From Beta vulgaris subsp. vulgaris (lineage: Eukaryota > Streptophyta > Magnoliopsida > Caryophyllales > Amaranthaceae), in contig NC_079209.1 in the NCBI RefSeq assembly GCF_026745355.1, positions 1,302,001-1,366,000 of the forward strand: DNA of 64,000 nt. Reading direction: 5' to 3'. The first letter of the stretch is position 1. Each line of letters starts with the position of its first letter. The translations under genes were made by a program, and so were the position numbers. This document shows, in pieces, positions 1-9,237 of the stretch. The notes below the pieces were generated by a model. It did not search any database. It worked only from the letters and a program-made list of their open reading frames with translations, and was not told where the DNA came from.

Positions 1-1803
1 TGATGAACCCTCACTTGATACTATTTCCTCTCCTCTTTATAATGGCGGAAAACGGACACAAAACCGACCCTCCGGCAAGAAATCCGGTGGCCGGCAGGGT
101 GGTCGGGGCCGCGGTGGCGGCGGTGGGCGTCGCGGTGGTGGATCGCACCCCTCAACCGGACCGACTGCGTGGGGCCAGTAGTGGCCGAATACTCACGGGG
201 GTCCTTGGCAGTGGGCGTGGCCTTGGACGCCCCCTCCCTGCCCATATCCAGCAGGTCCTCCATATTGGGTCAGGCCCAATGTGTCGAGCCGTCCCTCACA
301 GCCACACGGACAGCAGCTAGGACAAGGGGTTTTGGGGCCCCGTCCTCAAGCATATGCGGCCAGTGGGCCTAGTTCCACTCCCACTGATATTGAGGCCGCC
401 ATGTTCACTCTTGGCCTCAACCCTCCGGATCCCAACTGGTACATGGACACAGGAGCGACTTCGCATATGACTTCCGGGCAAGGTAACCTTTCTCTTTCAT
501 CTTATTTTCCTTTGAGCAAAAATAATGGCATTCTAGTTGGTAATGGCAATTTCCTATTTCTGGTTATGGTCATGCAACGCTACCTTCCCCCAACCCACCA
601 TTGACTTTAAAAAATGTCCTTCATGCTCCCAAATTGATTAAAAACTTGGTGTCTGTTCGAAAATTTACCACTGACAACTCTGTTACTGTGGAATTTGATC
701 CTTTTGGGTTTTCTGTGAAGGATTTTCAGAAGGGGATGCGTCTCATGAGATGCAATAGTCAGGGCGAGCTTTATCCTATCACCACTTCATTATCATCCAC
801 TCCTGCTCCTACTTCTGCCTTTGCCGCATTAGCATCTGCTCCTCTCTGGCATGACCGCCTTGGACATCCGGGGCACTCTATCCTTCGTTCATTATATCAT
901 AATAATCTCATTGAGTGTAGTAGTTCTAGTTTTTCGGATTTTTGTAACTCTTGTCCGCTTGGAAAACAGGTTAAATTACCCTTTGTTGCATCATCTTCTA
1001 TTACTATGTTGCCATTTGACATTATTCATTGTGATTTATGGACTTATCCTGTTTTGAGTTCTGCGGGACATCGTTATTACATGTTGTTGTTGGATGATTA
1101 CTCTAATTATTTGTGGACTGTCCCTCTATCAAAAAAATCTGATGATTATTCCACCTTCACCACCTTTCATGCTTTCATTTCCACTCAATCTGAACGCCAC
1201 ATTAAAAATTTCCAGTGTGATAATGGTAGAGAATTTGATAATGGACCTTTTTGGGATTTTTGTAAGCTTAATGGTATTAATTTTCGCCTTTCATGCCCTT
1301 ATACTTCCTCTCAAAATGGTAAAGCAGAACGCAAAATTCGCACCATTAACAACATTATCCGTACAATTATGGCTCATGCATCTCTTCCTCCTTCCTTTTG
1401 GCATCATGCTTTGTCTATGGCAACATATCTTCTCAACATTCTCCCAAGCAAATTACTACACTCTTCCTCTCCTCTCAAAATCTTATACCAAAGGGATCCT
1501 CTTTACTCTCATCTACGGGTGTTTGGGTGTCTATGCTATCCCTTGTTTCCATCCACTACCATTCATAAACTTCAACCAAGGTCTACTCCATGTGTTTTCT
1601 TGGGTTATCCGTCTAATCATAGGGGGTATAAGTGCTATGATCTCTCATCCCGCAAAATAATTGTGAGTCGGCATGTCATTTTTGATGAAACCAAGTTTCC
1701 CTTTGCCACACTTCACTCACCCACGCCATCTTCTTATTCCTTCTTGGATGATGGCCTCTCTCCCGGAAATGTTCCTACAATACGCAATATGGAAGGAATA
1801 TGA
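1..1803 (+). mobile_element. Ty1/copia retrotransposon fragment (gag end, protease, GAG-pre-integrase, integrase), truncated
   Basis: The plus strand encodes, in order, a Gly/Arg-rich gag tail, the aspartic protease signature around W-Y-M-D-T-G-A-T-S-H (about nt 436-470), the GAG-pre-integrase motif L-W-H-D-R-L-G-H-P (about 844-870), and an integrase core with D-I-I-H-C-D-L-W, D-N-G-R-E-F and T-S-S-Q-N-G-K-A-E-R-K. That order is typical of copia pol. The coding sequence is broken by a TAG at 179-181 and a one-base frame shift near 553-556, where the frame starting at nt 2 gives way to the frame of 601-1803. It stops at 1801-1803, just after the integrase C-terminal region. No reverse transcriptase or RNase H follows and no LTR was seen on the right, so the copy is 3'-truncated. 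Its left part lies outside the window. Inactive relic. Confidence 0.9.
601..1803 (+). pseudogene. Copia pol fragment: integrase portion
   Basis: A 400-codon open stretch holding the pre-integrase zinc region (H-x-x-x-H early, C-N-S-C-P-L-G-K later), the rve integrase core with D and E residues in C-D-L-W, C-D-N-G-R-E-F and Q-N-G-K-A-E-R, and the C-terminal region ending in V-I-F-D-E-T-K-F. Copia polyproteins normally continue into reverse transcriptase. Here a TGA follows and unrelated AT-rich DNA begins. In the family this enzyme inserts element cDNA into the host genome; this copy is not expected to work because gag and protease are in another, disrupted frame upstream. Confidence 0.88.
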
Positions 1804-1861
1804 TAATTGAATTGGCCAACCTCATAGCTATGATGTGGAAACAACTCGTCCATTAATTAAG

Positions 1862-2467
1862 GATCTGTTTGACAACCTAATAGTAGTATTTATTAAGGCA
1901 AAAGTTGACAAGCGTCCTGAGGCGTTAGATAAGTTAACTAAAAATGAAAATATTAAATAAATCTAAACATTAATTATACTGATTGACGCGTTAATGGTTA
2001 GTTGCATAAGTGGTTGTTAGTTATAAAAGTAGTTGTAGACTAGTATATACAATAACGGTCAAATTAGTTATTGCATTAGGTATTCGGCAAATACTAGTGG
2101 TTGAATACTAAAATAAATACTAATAGAATAATAATATAATTAGAGTATATCTTGTTCCTAGAATTCTACTTTGGATACGTTTTCTAATCATAATATTTAT
2201 AGTTATATATCTTAGGATAATCCTATTATGACTAGGAAACTTATCTAGAGTACAATTCTAGGAACAAAATATATTCTAACTATATTATTATTCTATCAAA
2301 TATAAAATTGACACTTTTAACCTATATTTGCTAACTTTCGTCAAATGCTAAAATTTAATTTGGTTTTGCTTTGTGAAATACTAATTTTTTTTGAGGTGTT
2401 GTAAAACGCTACTTACCTTAAAAGTTACAACTTACAAGTTACCATCCACCATTAGTTTGCCAAATGT
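1862..2467. mobile_element. hAT-like non-autonomous element (degenerate)
   Basis: The left edge reads GGATCTGTTTGACAACCTAA. The reverse complement of the right edge near 2440-2467 reads ATAACATTTGGCAAACTAAT. The shared core GTTTGrCAAmCTAAT resembles the termini of the elements at 5389 and 31517. No clean target duplication was found, so the borders are approximate. It contains a separate foldback element at 2122-2295 and no coding capacity. Confidence 0.4.
2122..2295. mobile_element. Foldback MITE (inverted repeat of about 45 bp)
   Basis: 2122-2165 and 2250-2295 are near-perfect inverted copies: AATAGAATAATAATATAATT at the left faces its complement at the right, both running into TTCCTAGAATT. 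About 85 bp separate the arms. The whole piece could fold into one hairpin. There is no coding sequence. The superfamily is not assigned. Confidence 0.7.
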
Positions 2468-2476
2468 TATTATTCC

Positions 2477-2600
2477 TAGGGGTGTTATTTATCGCATGAG
2501 CCGAGCCCAAATTGTATTGGGCTCGGCTCATTTTATCGTTTAGCTCGGCTCGCCTCGTGAGCTTGACGAGCTCGATAAGTGAAGCTCGGCTAGAGCTCAA
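2477..2600. mobile_element. Solo end of a TAGGGGTG/GGCTCGGCTC hAT-like element
   Basis: It starts TAGGGGTGTTATTTATCGCA and runs into repeated GAGCTCGGCTCG-type motifs, the subterminal style of plant hAT elements beginning TAGAGGTG or TAGGGGTG. No matching right terminus was found before the Helitron-like element at 2891, so this is a one-sided remnant. A similar solo end lies at 41834. Confidence 0.45.
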
Positions 2601-2890
2601 CTTGAGTTCGATTTGAGACAAATTAAAAGTAAACCAACACAACATTAAACCAAACAGAAATATATAGACATTTAAAAAATTATTGTCAAATCTTGTAGAA
2701 TTATAAACTAAATTCAAAAAGTACCACGAAAAAACATATTTTATTTCATTTTTACATGCTACCCAAAATATGCATAAGAAATCAACAAACTAGTCTAAAA
2801 TGATATAAAAAGAAACGACATGAATTGTTGCAAGTGAGCTGTACTTGAATGGACCGGGTACACAATAATTTTTGTGTACCCAAATTGACA

Positions 2891-3404
2891 TCTATACAAA
2901 TATATTCAAAAGGCGTTCCTATCAAAGGAACGGTGCCACGTGACACTTTGCTCAAGGTTTCAATACACATGTTTATAATCTCATTTAAAAATATTAACAA
3001 TGTGTAGTTAATAGGATTCGAACACACAACCTTTGAAATAAAATGTGAGTGTTTAACCACTAATCCACTATAATATCAATGACTAATGTTTTAAAGTAAA
3101 ACATAATAAAGTCTTATAATTATATGTAATCATAAAGACATAGATAAGCTTTTGGATATCTAACACTTTTATTCAGTAATAACATTCTCTTACCCTAATT
3201 CCATTAGAATTATTATTATTATTATTATCCCAATTCCTTAGATGTTTTTTTCAAAATAATTTTTCATGCCATAACATCCATTTTTCGATTTTGCAATAGC
3301 TAGAATATTAAGAAAAACTAATAAAATCAAGTATGAGATTTATGAATAATATTTCATTTGATAATTGTAACTGACCCGCGGCATCGCTCGGGCCAAAATA
3401 CTAG
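2891..3404 (+). mobile_element. Non-autonomous Helitron-like element
   Basis: The left end is A|TCTATACAAATATATT followed by AAAAGGCG. The right end has the hairpin CCCGCGGCATCGCTCGGG (3375-3392), then nine bases and CTAG|T. The A/T insertion site, TC start, terminal hairpin and CTAG end are Helitron hallmarks. Inside, at about 3010-3075, lies a tRNA-like stretch in minus orientation (TTCGAACAC...AACC and TTAACCACTAATCC). Related copies start at 45013, 54643 and 55571. No Rep/helicase is encoded. Confidence 0.75.
3208..3228. repeat. (ATT)n microsatellite
   Basis: Seven tandem ATT units inside the Helitron-like element at 2891-3404. Confidence 0.9.
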
Positions 3405-3548
3405 TCATGTTACAAAAATTGACAAAGTAAGAAAAAAAATCCGCTACATTATATGAAAACTGACTATATTACAAAAATGACTATATATATCATACAAAAT
3501 CTGATATAAAATGTGATTATATCGTACGAAAACTGACTATGTCAAATG

Positions 3549-3662
3549 AAAACTGACTATATTATATAATTTTAAGTGTATAATAAATTATTGTAAATCA
3601 TATCTAAAACTGACTATATTATATAATTTTAAGTGTATAATAAATTATTGTAAATCATATTT
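3549..3662. repeat. Tandem duplication of a 57-bp AT-rich unit
   Basis: The unit beginning AAAACTGACTATATTATATA at 3549-3605 is repeated almost exactly at 3606-3662. Looser copies of AACTGACTAT lie upstream from 3455. It sits just upstream of the gene at 3843. Confidence 0.85.
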
Positions 3663-3842
3663 ATTCATTTTTTTTTTTTTTGAGAATGGAGGGGTATCCA
3701 ATTATCCATGTACATTATCCATATTATCGCAGTAGTCCATTCATTTCTACCACACATAACAAAAAGCCTTAAACTCTGCACATACCCTTCTATATTTCAT
3801 CAATTAGCCAAACATTTTCTCACTTGTGAACTAAAAAACGTA

Positions 3843-5364
3843 ATGAACTTACTCAAACCACCCTCCAAGTACTTTTATAACACTAATAATTATCATCATT
3901 TACATTCTTTTCACTCTAACTCAAAGCTTACATTAGGAATTATAAACAAATCAATAAGATTTTATAAATCACCAAAAGAAACCAAAACCTTTAAAAAACT
4001 TCCTGCTATACGAGCTTGTTCTACCAATGAAGAAGCTGCGAAAGATGAAGACAGAATAATGGAAAAGAAAACTTTTCTCTCTATTGAAGAAGCTGGATTG
4101 GTTGAAATCTCTGGTCTAAGTATTCATGAACGATTTCTTTGCAGATTAACAGTATGTTATCTTTTTTCTTTTTTATATATGCATTTATAATTATATTTTT
4201 TTATCCGTATGAGCCACGAAAACAGTACAAAGTACGAAGAAAGGGAGGGAGGATTCAAACATGTAACCTATCGTTTACAGTACCTCAATCTTAACCGCCA
4301 TTCGGCCAAAACATCCTTACTCCTTAGTATTTATAATTATATGGTAGTATGCACTGAAATTATTGTTGGTAATAGGGAACTTGTAGTATTCTCCTTACTA
4401 AGACGAATATATAGATGTAAGATGTCCGCTGGTATAGTTGGTAAAGGTTTAAGAAACTGGTTGTATTTAAGATTTAAGATTGAATCTTATCTTTTTATAT
4501 TAGCATGAGGTAGTGTAAGAGAATTAGATAATGAATAATGAATTTATCATCTTGAGAGTTGGGTCACTTTACCTCCAAAAATATTAAAAAAAGGTAAAAT
4601 TGATCTCAACATCCTGAACTATAGCTCGGGTGCACCCAACATCACTAACTATGACTAATAGCCTAAACATCACCAACTACGGAGTGGGGTGCAGTCTGTA
4701 CCATAAAAACTCACTGTATTCGGCAACATTTTAGGCTTTCGTTCAGATTTATGGTACGGAATACACCCCACCGCATAGTGTTGGTGGTGTTTAATCTACT
4801 AGTCGTAGTTGGTGGCTTTGGGTGCGCCCGAGCTATAATTCAGGATGTTGAGGTCAATTTTGCCTAAAAAAAATGTCGAAATTTAATGTGATATCTTACT
4901 CGCTTAATAATGCACAAAAGTTATTAGCATGAAAATAAAAAAGAGTTCCTTATGAAATTTTTTCTCCCCTTTTCGTACAAGTTATGTTGTAATTAAGGTT
5001 ATTAAGTAGTTATGGGTAAACTCATGATGTGGACTCCTAAGTGCCCTAAAAAGGAAGATAAGTAGAGGTGTGCACAAACCGGTCCGAATCGGATAAGTAT
5101 ATAGATGAAAATCACTTTCATAGTTTCATTTCTTTATATATGGTACGATTATATATTGGTATTGTTTTAATGGATATTATCTGGCAGATATCATCTTTAA
5201 ATCTTTTGAGAGTGATAGCTGAGCAAGAAGCATGCACAATTGAAGAACTTAATGCTGGAAGGATTTGTGATTGGTTCTTGAAAGATAAGCTTAAAAGAGA
5301 GCAGAATATTGGGTCTGCTGTACTCCAATGGGATGATGATGACCCTTTTCAAGGCCAATTTTGA
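3843..5364 (+). CDS. Small protein of unknown function, probably plastid-targeted (2 exons)
   Basis: Exon 1 is 3843-4151 (ACA|GTATG) and exon 2 is 5188-5364 (CTGGCAG|ATATC). Both borders are phase 0, giving about 161 residues ending D-D-D-D-P-F-Q-G-Q-F. An in-frame ATG at 3708 would add 45 residues. I chose 3843 because the segment from it is rich in Ser/Asn/Lys/Tyr with almost no acidic residues, as in chloroplast transit peptides, and leads to R-A-C-S, a plausible processing site. The mature part is acidic and helical (L-S-I-E-E-A-G-L-V-E, then L-C-R-L-T-I-S-S-L-N-L-L-R-V-I-A-E-Q-E), with a conserved-looking I-C-D-W-F-L-K-D-K-L-K-R-E. It reads across the splice junction as one helix, which supports the model. 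I do not recognise a named family. The 1-kb intron carries a SINE and a long foldback MITE. Confidence 0.7.
4197..4328 (-). mobile_element. tRNA-derived SINE with perfect 14-bp target duplication
   Basis: It is flanked by ATTTATAATTATAT at 4183-4196 and 4329-4342. A T-run just inside the left flank is the minus-strand A tail. On the minus strand, a box A-like GGCCGAATGGCGGTTAAG and a box B-like GGTTACATGTTTGAATCC are correctly ordered. It lies in the intron of the 3843-5364 gene, antisense to it. Confidence 0.85.
4592..4866. mobile_element. Long-TIR foldback MITE in intron
   Basis: The left arm, AGGTAAAATTGATCTCAACA onward, is matched by its inverted copy ending GAGGTCAATTTTGCCT at 4866. The pairing runs for roughly 85 bp per arm and resumes nearer the centre (GGGGTGcAgTCtGTACCATA against TATGGTACGGAATACACCCC), leaving only a short loop. 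The A-rich flanks hide any target duplication. Long, terminal, near-perfect arms suggest a MULE-type MITE. Transcribed within the host intron it would make a long hairpin. Confidence 0.75.
5065..5093. mobile_element. Solo TAGAGGTG hAT-type terminus
   Basis: TAGAGGTGTGCACAAACCGG followed by TCCGAATCGG matches the terminal style of the hAT-like elements at 19687 and 58321. No opposite end was seen before the exon at 5188. Short and one-sided. Confidence 0.35.
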
Positions 5365-5388
5365 TTATTATAGTCCATCATTTTATTT

Positions 5389-6751
5389 AGGGCCTGTTCG
5401 GCAAAAGTAGTTGTTGGGTAGCTGTTGGCTGTTGGAGTAGCTGTTAGCTGTTCGGGTAGCTGTTAGCTGTCGGGTAGTAGCTGTTAGCTCTTAGCTGTGA
5501 AAGTAGCTGTTTACAATATAAGTGTTCGGTAAAAGTAGCTGTTATGCTTATATATGATAAAAATAATAATTATTGATTATTTTATGGTTAAATTAAATTT
5601 CAATATATGAACACAACGCATTATTTTTCTTTTACTATGATGTCCTTAAATAGTTTTGTCTTTTTAACTAGATCCCACTCCATTTAATACTTGTACTTCT
5701 ATTTCATCTCTCATATTACTTCCAATAAAAATCAACTAGCTATACTTTTTTTTTTTTGATAATTTATGTTTCTTTCCATTAAGAAGGCAGGAGAGGGAGA
5801 GTAATCTACCCCTAGTGTGGTAGCACCTACATTTATATCATATATGGTCCAATAGATAATCTACTCATACATTTTCCTCAAGAGTATTGTCAAAAAAAAA
5901 AAAAACAATAAGCTACTGACATGCCCTGCCATAAGAGTGAAATAACTCCAGTCTTGCGATGAGTTACGTTATAGCCAGGCAACAAATCAACTAGCTATAC
6001 TTGTTAGAACTCTCTGGAGATTTCATGCGTGAAGATGGAACTTTCTGAATTCTCTCTCTTCTAATTTCAGATCTGGGTTCTCAATTTTTTTTTTCTCTTT
6101 CCTTCATTTAACTCTCAAACATTATAGATCATCTTCTTCGTTTTCATTGTTCTTTGCTTCTTTTTTTTTTTTCCATTCTTTTTCCCCCAAACATGTCCTT
6201 TTGTGGTTGATCTTTCTAGGATTTACATTTTTCCACTAATATGATTATAAAGTGGTCAAATTTCGAGGATGATAGGTATTTTTCGGATGTATCTTTCATT
6301 TTATACGAGTTTTTTATTTTATTTTGAAAGATCTTTTCATACCAGATGATATTTCAGGAAAAGAGAAGAAGAAATAGCACCAAAGATATGTTTCCAGAAA
6401 TTCATTATATTTTGGAAAATACTTGTGCGATTTACTGGTATTCCCAAATTAATCCATAAAAAGTGAAATTTTTTTATGATATATTCAGGGTTTCAGAGGA
6501 ATTTAGGTAGAAGATGAAGAATTTTCTCAGATTTTTGGTATTTTTTTCCTTAAAAAACAGGAAAAAAAAAACTTGGAACGCTATCTTGGTATCTTGAACG
6601 CCATATTTTGTAGCGTTCATGAAAAGCTAGCAAAAAGCTACTTGAAACACTAATAACTACTTCAATCTCTAGCATGCCAAACACACAATTAGTGTTTTGA
6701 CTAAGTCAAAACACTAAAAGCTACTTGAAAAGCTGTCGCCGAACACGCCCT
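5389..6751. mobile_element. hAT-like non-autonomous element
   Basis: The left end AGGGCCTGTTCGGCAAAAG pairs with the inverted right end CTGTCGCCGAACACGCCCT. GTAGCTGTTAGCTGTT-type short repeats follow the left end. Flanking 8-mers TTTTATTT and TAATATTT match imperfectly as a target duplication. There is no transposase reading frame. A poly(A)-tailed retroposon is inserted at 5748-5983. It lies directly downstream of the 3843-5364 gene's stop codon, so it may contribute to that gene's 3' untranslated region. Confidence 0.7.
5748..5983 (-). mobile_element. Retroposon with 19-bp target duplication (SINE or LINE tail)
   Basis: AAATCAACTAGCTATACTT occurs at 5729-5747 and again at 5984-6002. Immediately inside the left copy is a T-run, the A tail of a minus-strand insert. 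That structure shows target-primed insertion. I see no clear Pol III boxes, so it could be a 5'-truncated LINE tail instead of a SINE. A second T-run-complementary A-stretch lies near 5893. It is nested in the hAT-like element 5389-6751. Confidence 0.75.
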
Positions 6752-6955
6752 TAATATTTACGTGAATGTTATTTAGATTAATATCTACTAGATGTATACC
6801 GTAGTTATGAGAAAATTAAATTAGTGCAATTTATTGTTTTGAGGATGGAAATAAAAATGATGAAAATATTATTTGATTTATGTTACTAGAACTCTAGAAG
6901 AGATGTTTGTGTGATAAAGCAATAATATAGCCTTAATTCTTCTCATTACATATTT

Positions 6956-7297
6956 AGGGTCTGTTCTCCCCAGCTTATTTTCATTTCAGTTCAATTCAGT
7001 TCAGTTCAATTCAGTTCAGTTCAAATCAGTTCAGTTCAGTTCAGTTCAATTCAGTTCAGTTCAGTTCAGTTCAGACCAGTTCAGTTCAATTCAGTTCAGC
7101 TCTTGACAATACTTTTACTCTCACATATCACTATTCATTTCAGTTCAGTTCAGTTCAATTCAGTTCAGTTCAGTTCAATTCAGTTCAGTTCAGATCAGAT
7201 CAGTTCAGTTCAATTCAGTTCAGCTCAGTTCAGTTCAGATCAGTTCAGTTCAGTTCAGTTCAGTTTAGCTGTTTTATGCCAAAGAGAACAGGCCCTT
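6956..7297. mobile_element. MITE built of TTCAG repeats
   Basis: The ends AGGGTCTGTTCTC and, inverted, AAGGGCCTGTTCTC enclose about 270 bp made almost wholly of TTCAG/TTCAAT pentamers and hexamers, broken once near 7100-7138. CATTAC occurs beside each end and may be part of a target duplication. A degenerate relative lies near 42833. The 84-codon open frame inside is just translated repeat. Confidence 0.7.
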
Positions 7298-8590
7298 ACA
7301 TTACGTCAAATTGTAAATGAACTTGATTATTTGAGTCACTTGTACACTTTTACATAGAATTGGAAGTGGAATTAATAGGTATGTCTTTCGTTATCTTTTG
7401 TTGATTTTATATGGAATATTTTTGTGAGAGGAAATTGGTCAAAGTAGGAAGAAATTTCGAAACTCAAACAAATATTTTCTCAGATTTTTAGAGAATTTGC
7501 TTAGAGTCCTCCCTCAATTTCATCTTTAGTCAAAAACGAATTCAACTCGGTTTGAATTTAGGACCTCGTGAAATACAACGAAATGACTATGGTCAGTCAA
7601 TTTAATGAAATAGGATCAGTAGACAATGAATAAGATACATATAACTATGTCATTGAGGACTTTTAAATACAAATGGTGTGACTGTTAATTACTTAAAAAA
7701 AAAATGAAATCCTTAATATACTCATAATGCAATTGAATATGGTAAACTTTAGAATGTGACGCATATATAATGACTAGGGTTATTATATCGGTACCTTTTC
7801 TTCAAGTACGTTTGTTAACAAAGGTAATACCTTCCCATAATTAAATCAAATTTAAGATTAATATGAATAACTCCAAAATGGATAATATGATTTCCACATC
7901 ATTCACTTTTCTTATTTTAATGTTTGGTTTTAACCTACTTATGTCCAACTTTTTTAAAACTAATTTTGCCAAATACACATAATGCTTTTCAACTTACACC
8001 TACTATCATCAATCAATTAGCTTTCAACTACTCTACCAATTACACTCACTTTGTTATTATTAACTACTTAAATTTGTTCCACACACCTTATAATCTTCAT
8101 TTTTCTAGTTGACCTCTATGTAATATGAGATGTTTCATTCTAGTTGACCCGACTCTACCAATCCCACTCACCTTGTTATTGTAAACTACTTAAATTTATT
8201 TTATACACCTTATAATCTTTGTTTATGTCAATTAGTCAAACTAAACAAGTCAACGCTTGAAAGTAGGAGATATAACACCTAAAGAAACCCCTACTTCCAA
8301 GCACAAATAGATAGTAGAATTCAAACTTGTGTGCGTTTTCCACTACCTCCACCAAACAAGTTTGATTCTTTAATTGACCTGTATGATTATATGTAATATT
8401 ATAAGATGTTTTATTCTAGTTGACCCGTCTTCTTATAAGATAATTTTTCTATCTCACATGACTATTTACCGTTAATATTACTCTTTTTTACTTATAATAT
8501 GTGTGCCGTAAAGAAACGAGTCAATCCCCATAAGGAGTAAAAGATTTGAAAGCTCTTTATCACTAAAAGAACTGCTCAACTCTCATTGTA
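7298..8590. other. Intergenic, AT-rich; partial tandem duplication
   Basis: No gene is seen. A block starting TCTACCAATTACACTCAC at 8032 is repeated at 8153 (121 bp spacing) with scattered differences. A third partial copy containing ATTCTAGTTGACCC lies near 8410. The last part, from about 8640, becomes C/T-rich and is likely the promoter and leader of the VAP4-like gene. Confidence 0.6.
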
Positions 8591-8689
8591 ATACTAGTCA
8601 TCTTCCTCCATTTTGGCCCACCACTCCTGAATCCTCTTCCCAAAGTTGAAAAAAAAAGCAGCAAAAGTCTTCTTCCCACCTTCATCATC

Positions 8690-8913
8690 CTTCATTTTCT
8701 CTCTCCTCTAAAGAAAAAAGGCGAAACTTACACTACCCTTTCCAATTTCAAACTCACTTCTCAAAAACCCAAATAAAAAGATCCTAGATTTCCAAATTTA
8801 TCACCAAAAATAGCATGATTAAGTACTAGTTGAGAAAACCCAAATCATAAAAATTGTTAATTTCGGTGTGTGTTGAATCTGGAATTTTTGGAGTGTTTTT
8901 TGATGGTCCAAAA
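8690..8913 (+). promoter_or_regulatory. Probable promoter/5' leader of the VAP4-like gene
   Basis: The CT-rich stretch CATTTTCTCTCTCCTCTAAA at about 8692, followed by an A/C-rich leader, resembles plant transcription-start regions. No ATG out of frame with the chosen start lies immediately upstream in good context. There is no convincing TATA box. Transcription start not determinable from sequence alone. Confidence 0.4.
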
Positions 8914-9203
8914 ATGGCAATAGCTGAGCAAAGATCTGACGGAGGAGGCAAAAGTTGGGGTCTTTTTAAGCTCCCATTTCGTCAAAATACACCTTCTATT
9001 TCATCTTCTGGAATGCATAGTGTTAATCATAACAATGGTGAAGGCTCTAATTCTCAACCTACTACTCCATCTGTTTCTTCCGTTGCTAGATCTTTGCTTC
9101 CTACACGACGTCGTCTTCGCCTTGATCCCTCCAACAAGCTTTACTTTCCCTGTAATCTCTCTCTCTCTCTCATTTGACTTCGTTTGTGTAGTTGACTTGA
9201 CTT

Positions 9204-9237
<34 letters not shown>

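Noticed and set aside
1094..1660. 188-codon plus-strand hydrophobic frame
   Set aside because: Shifted reading of the copia integrase, which is open in the correct frame over the same bases.
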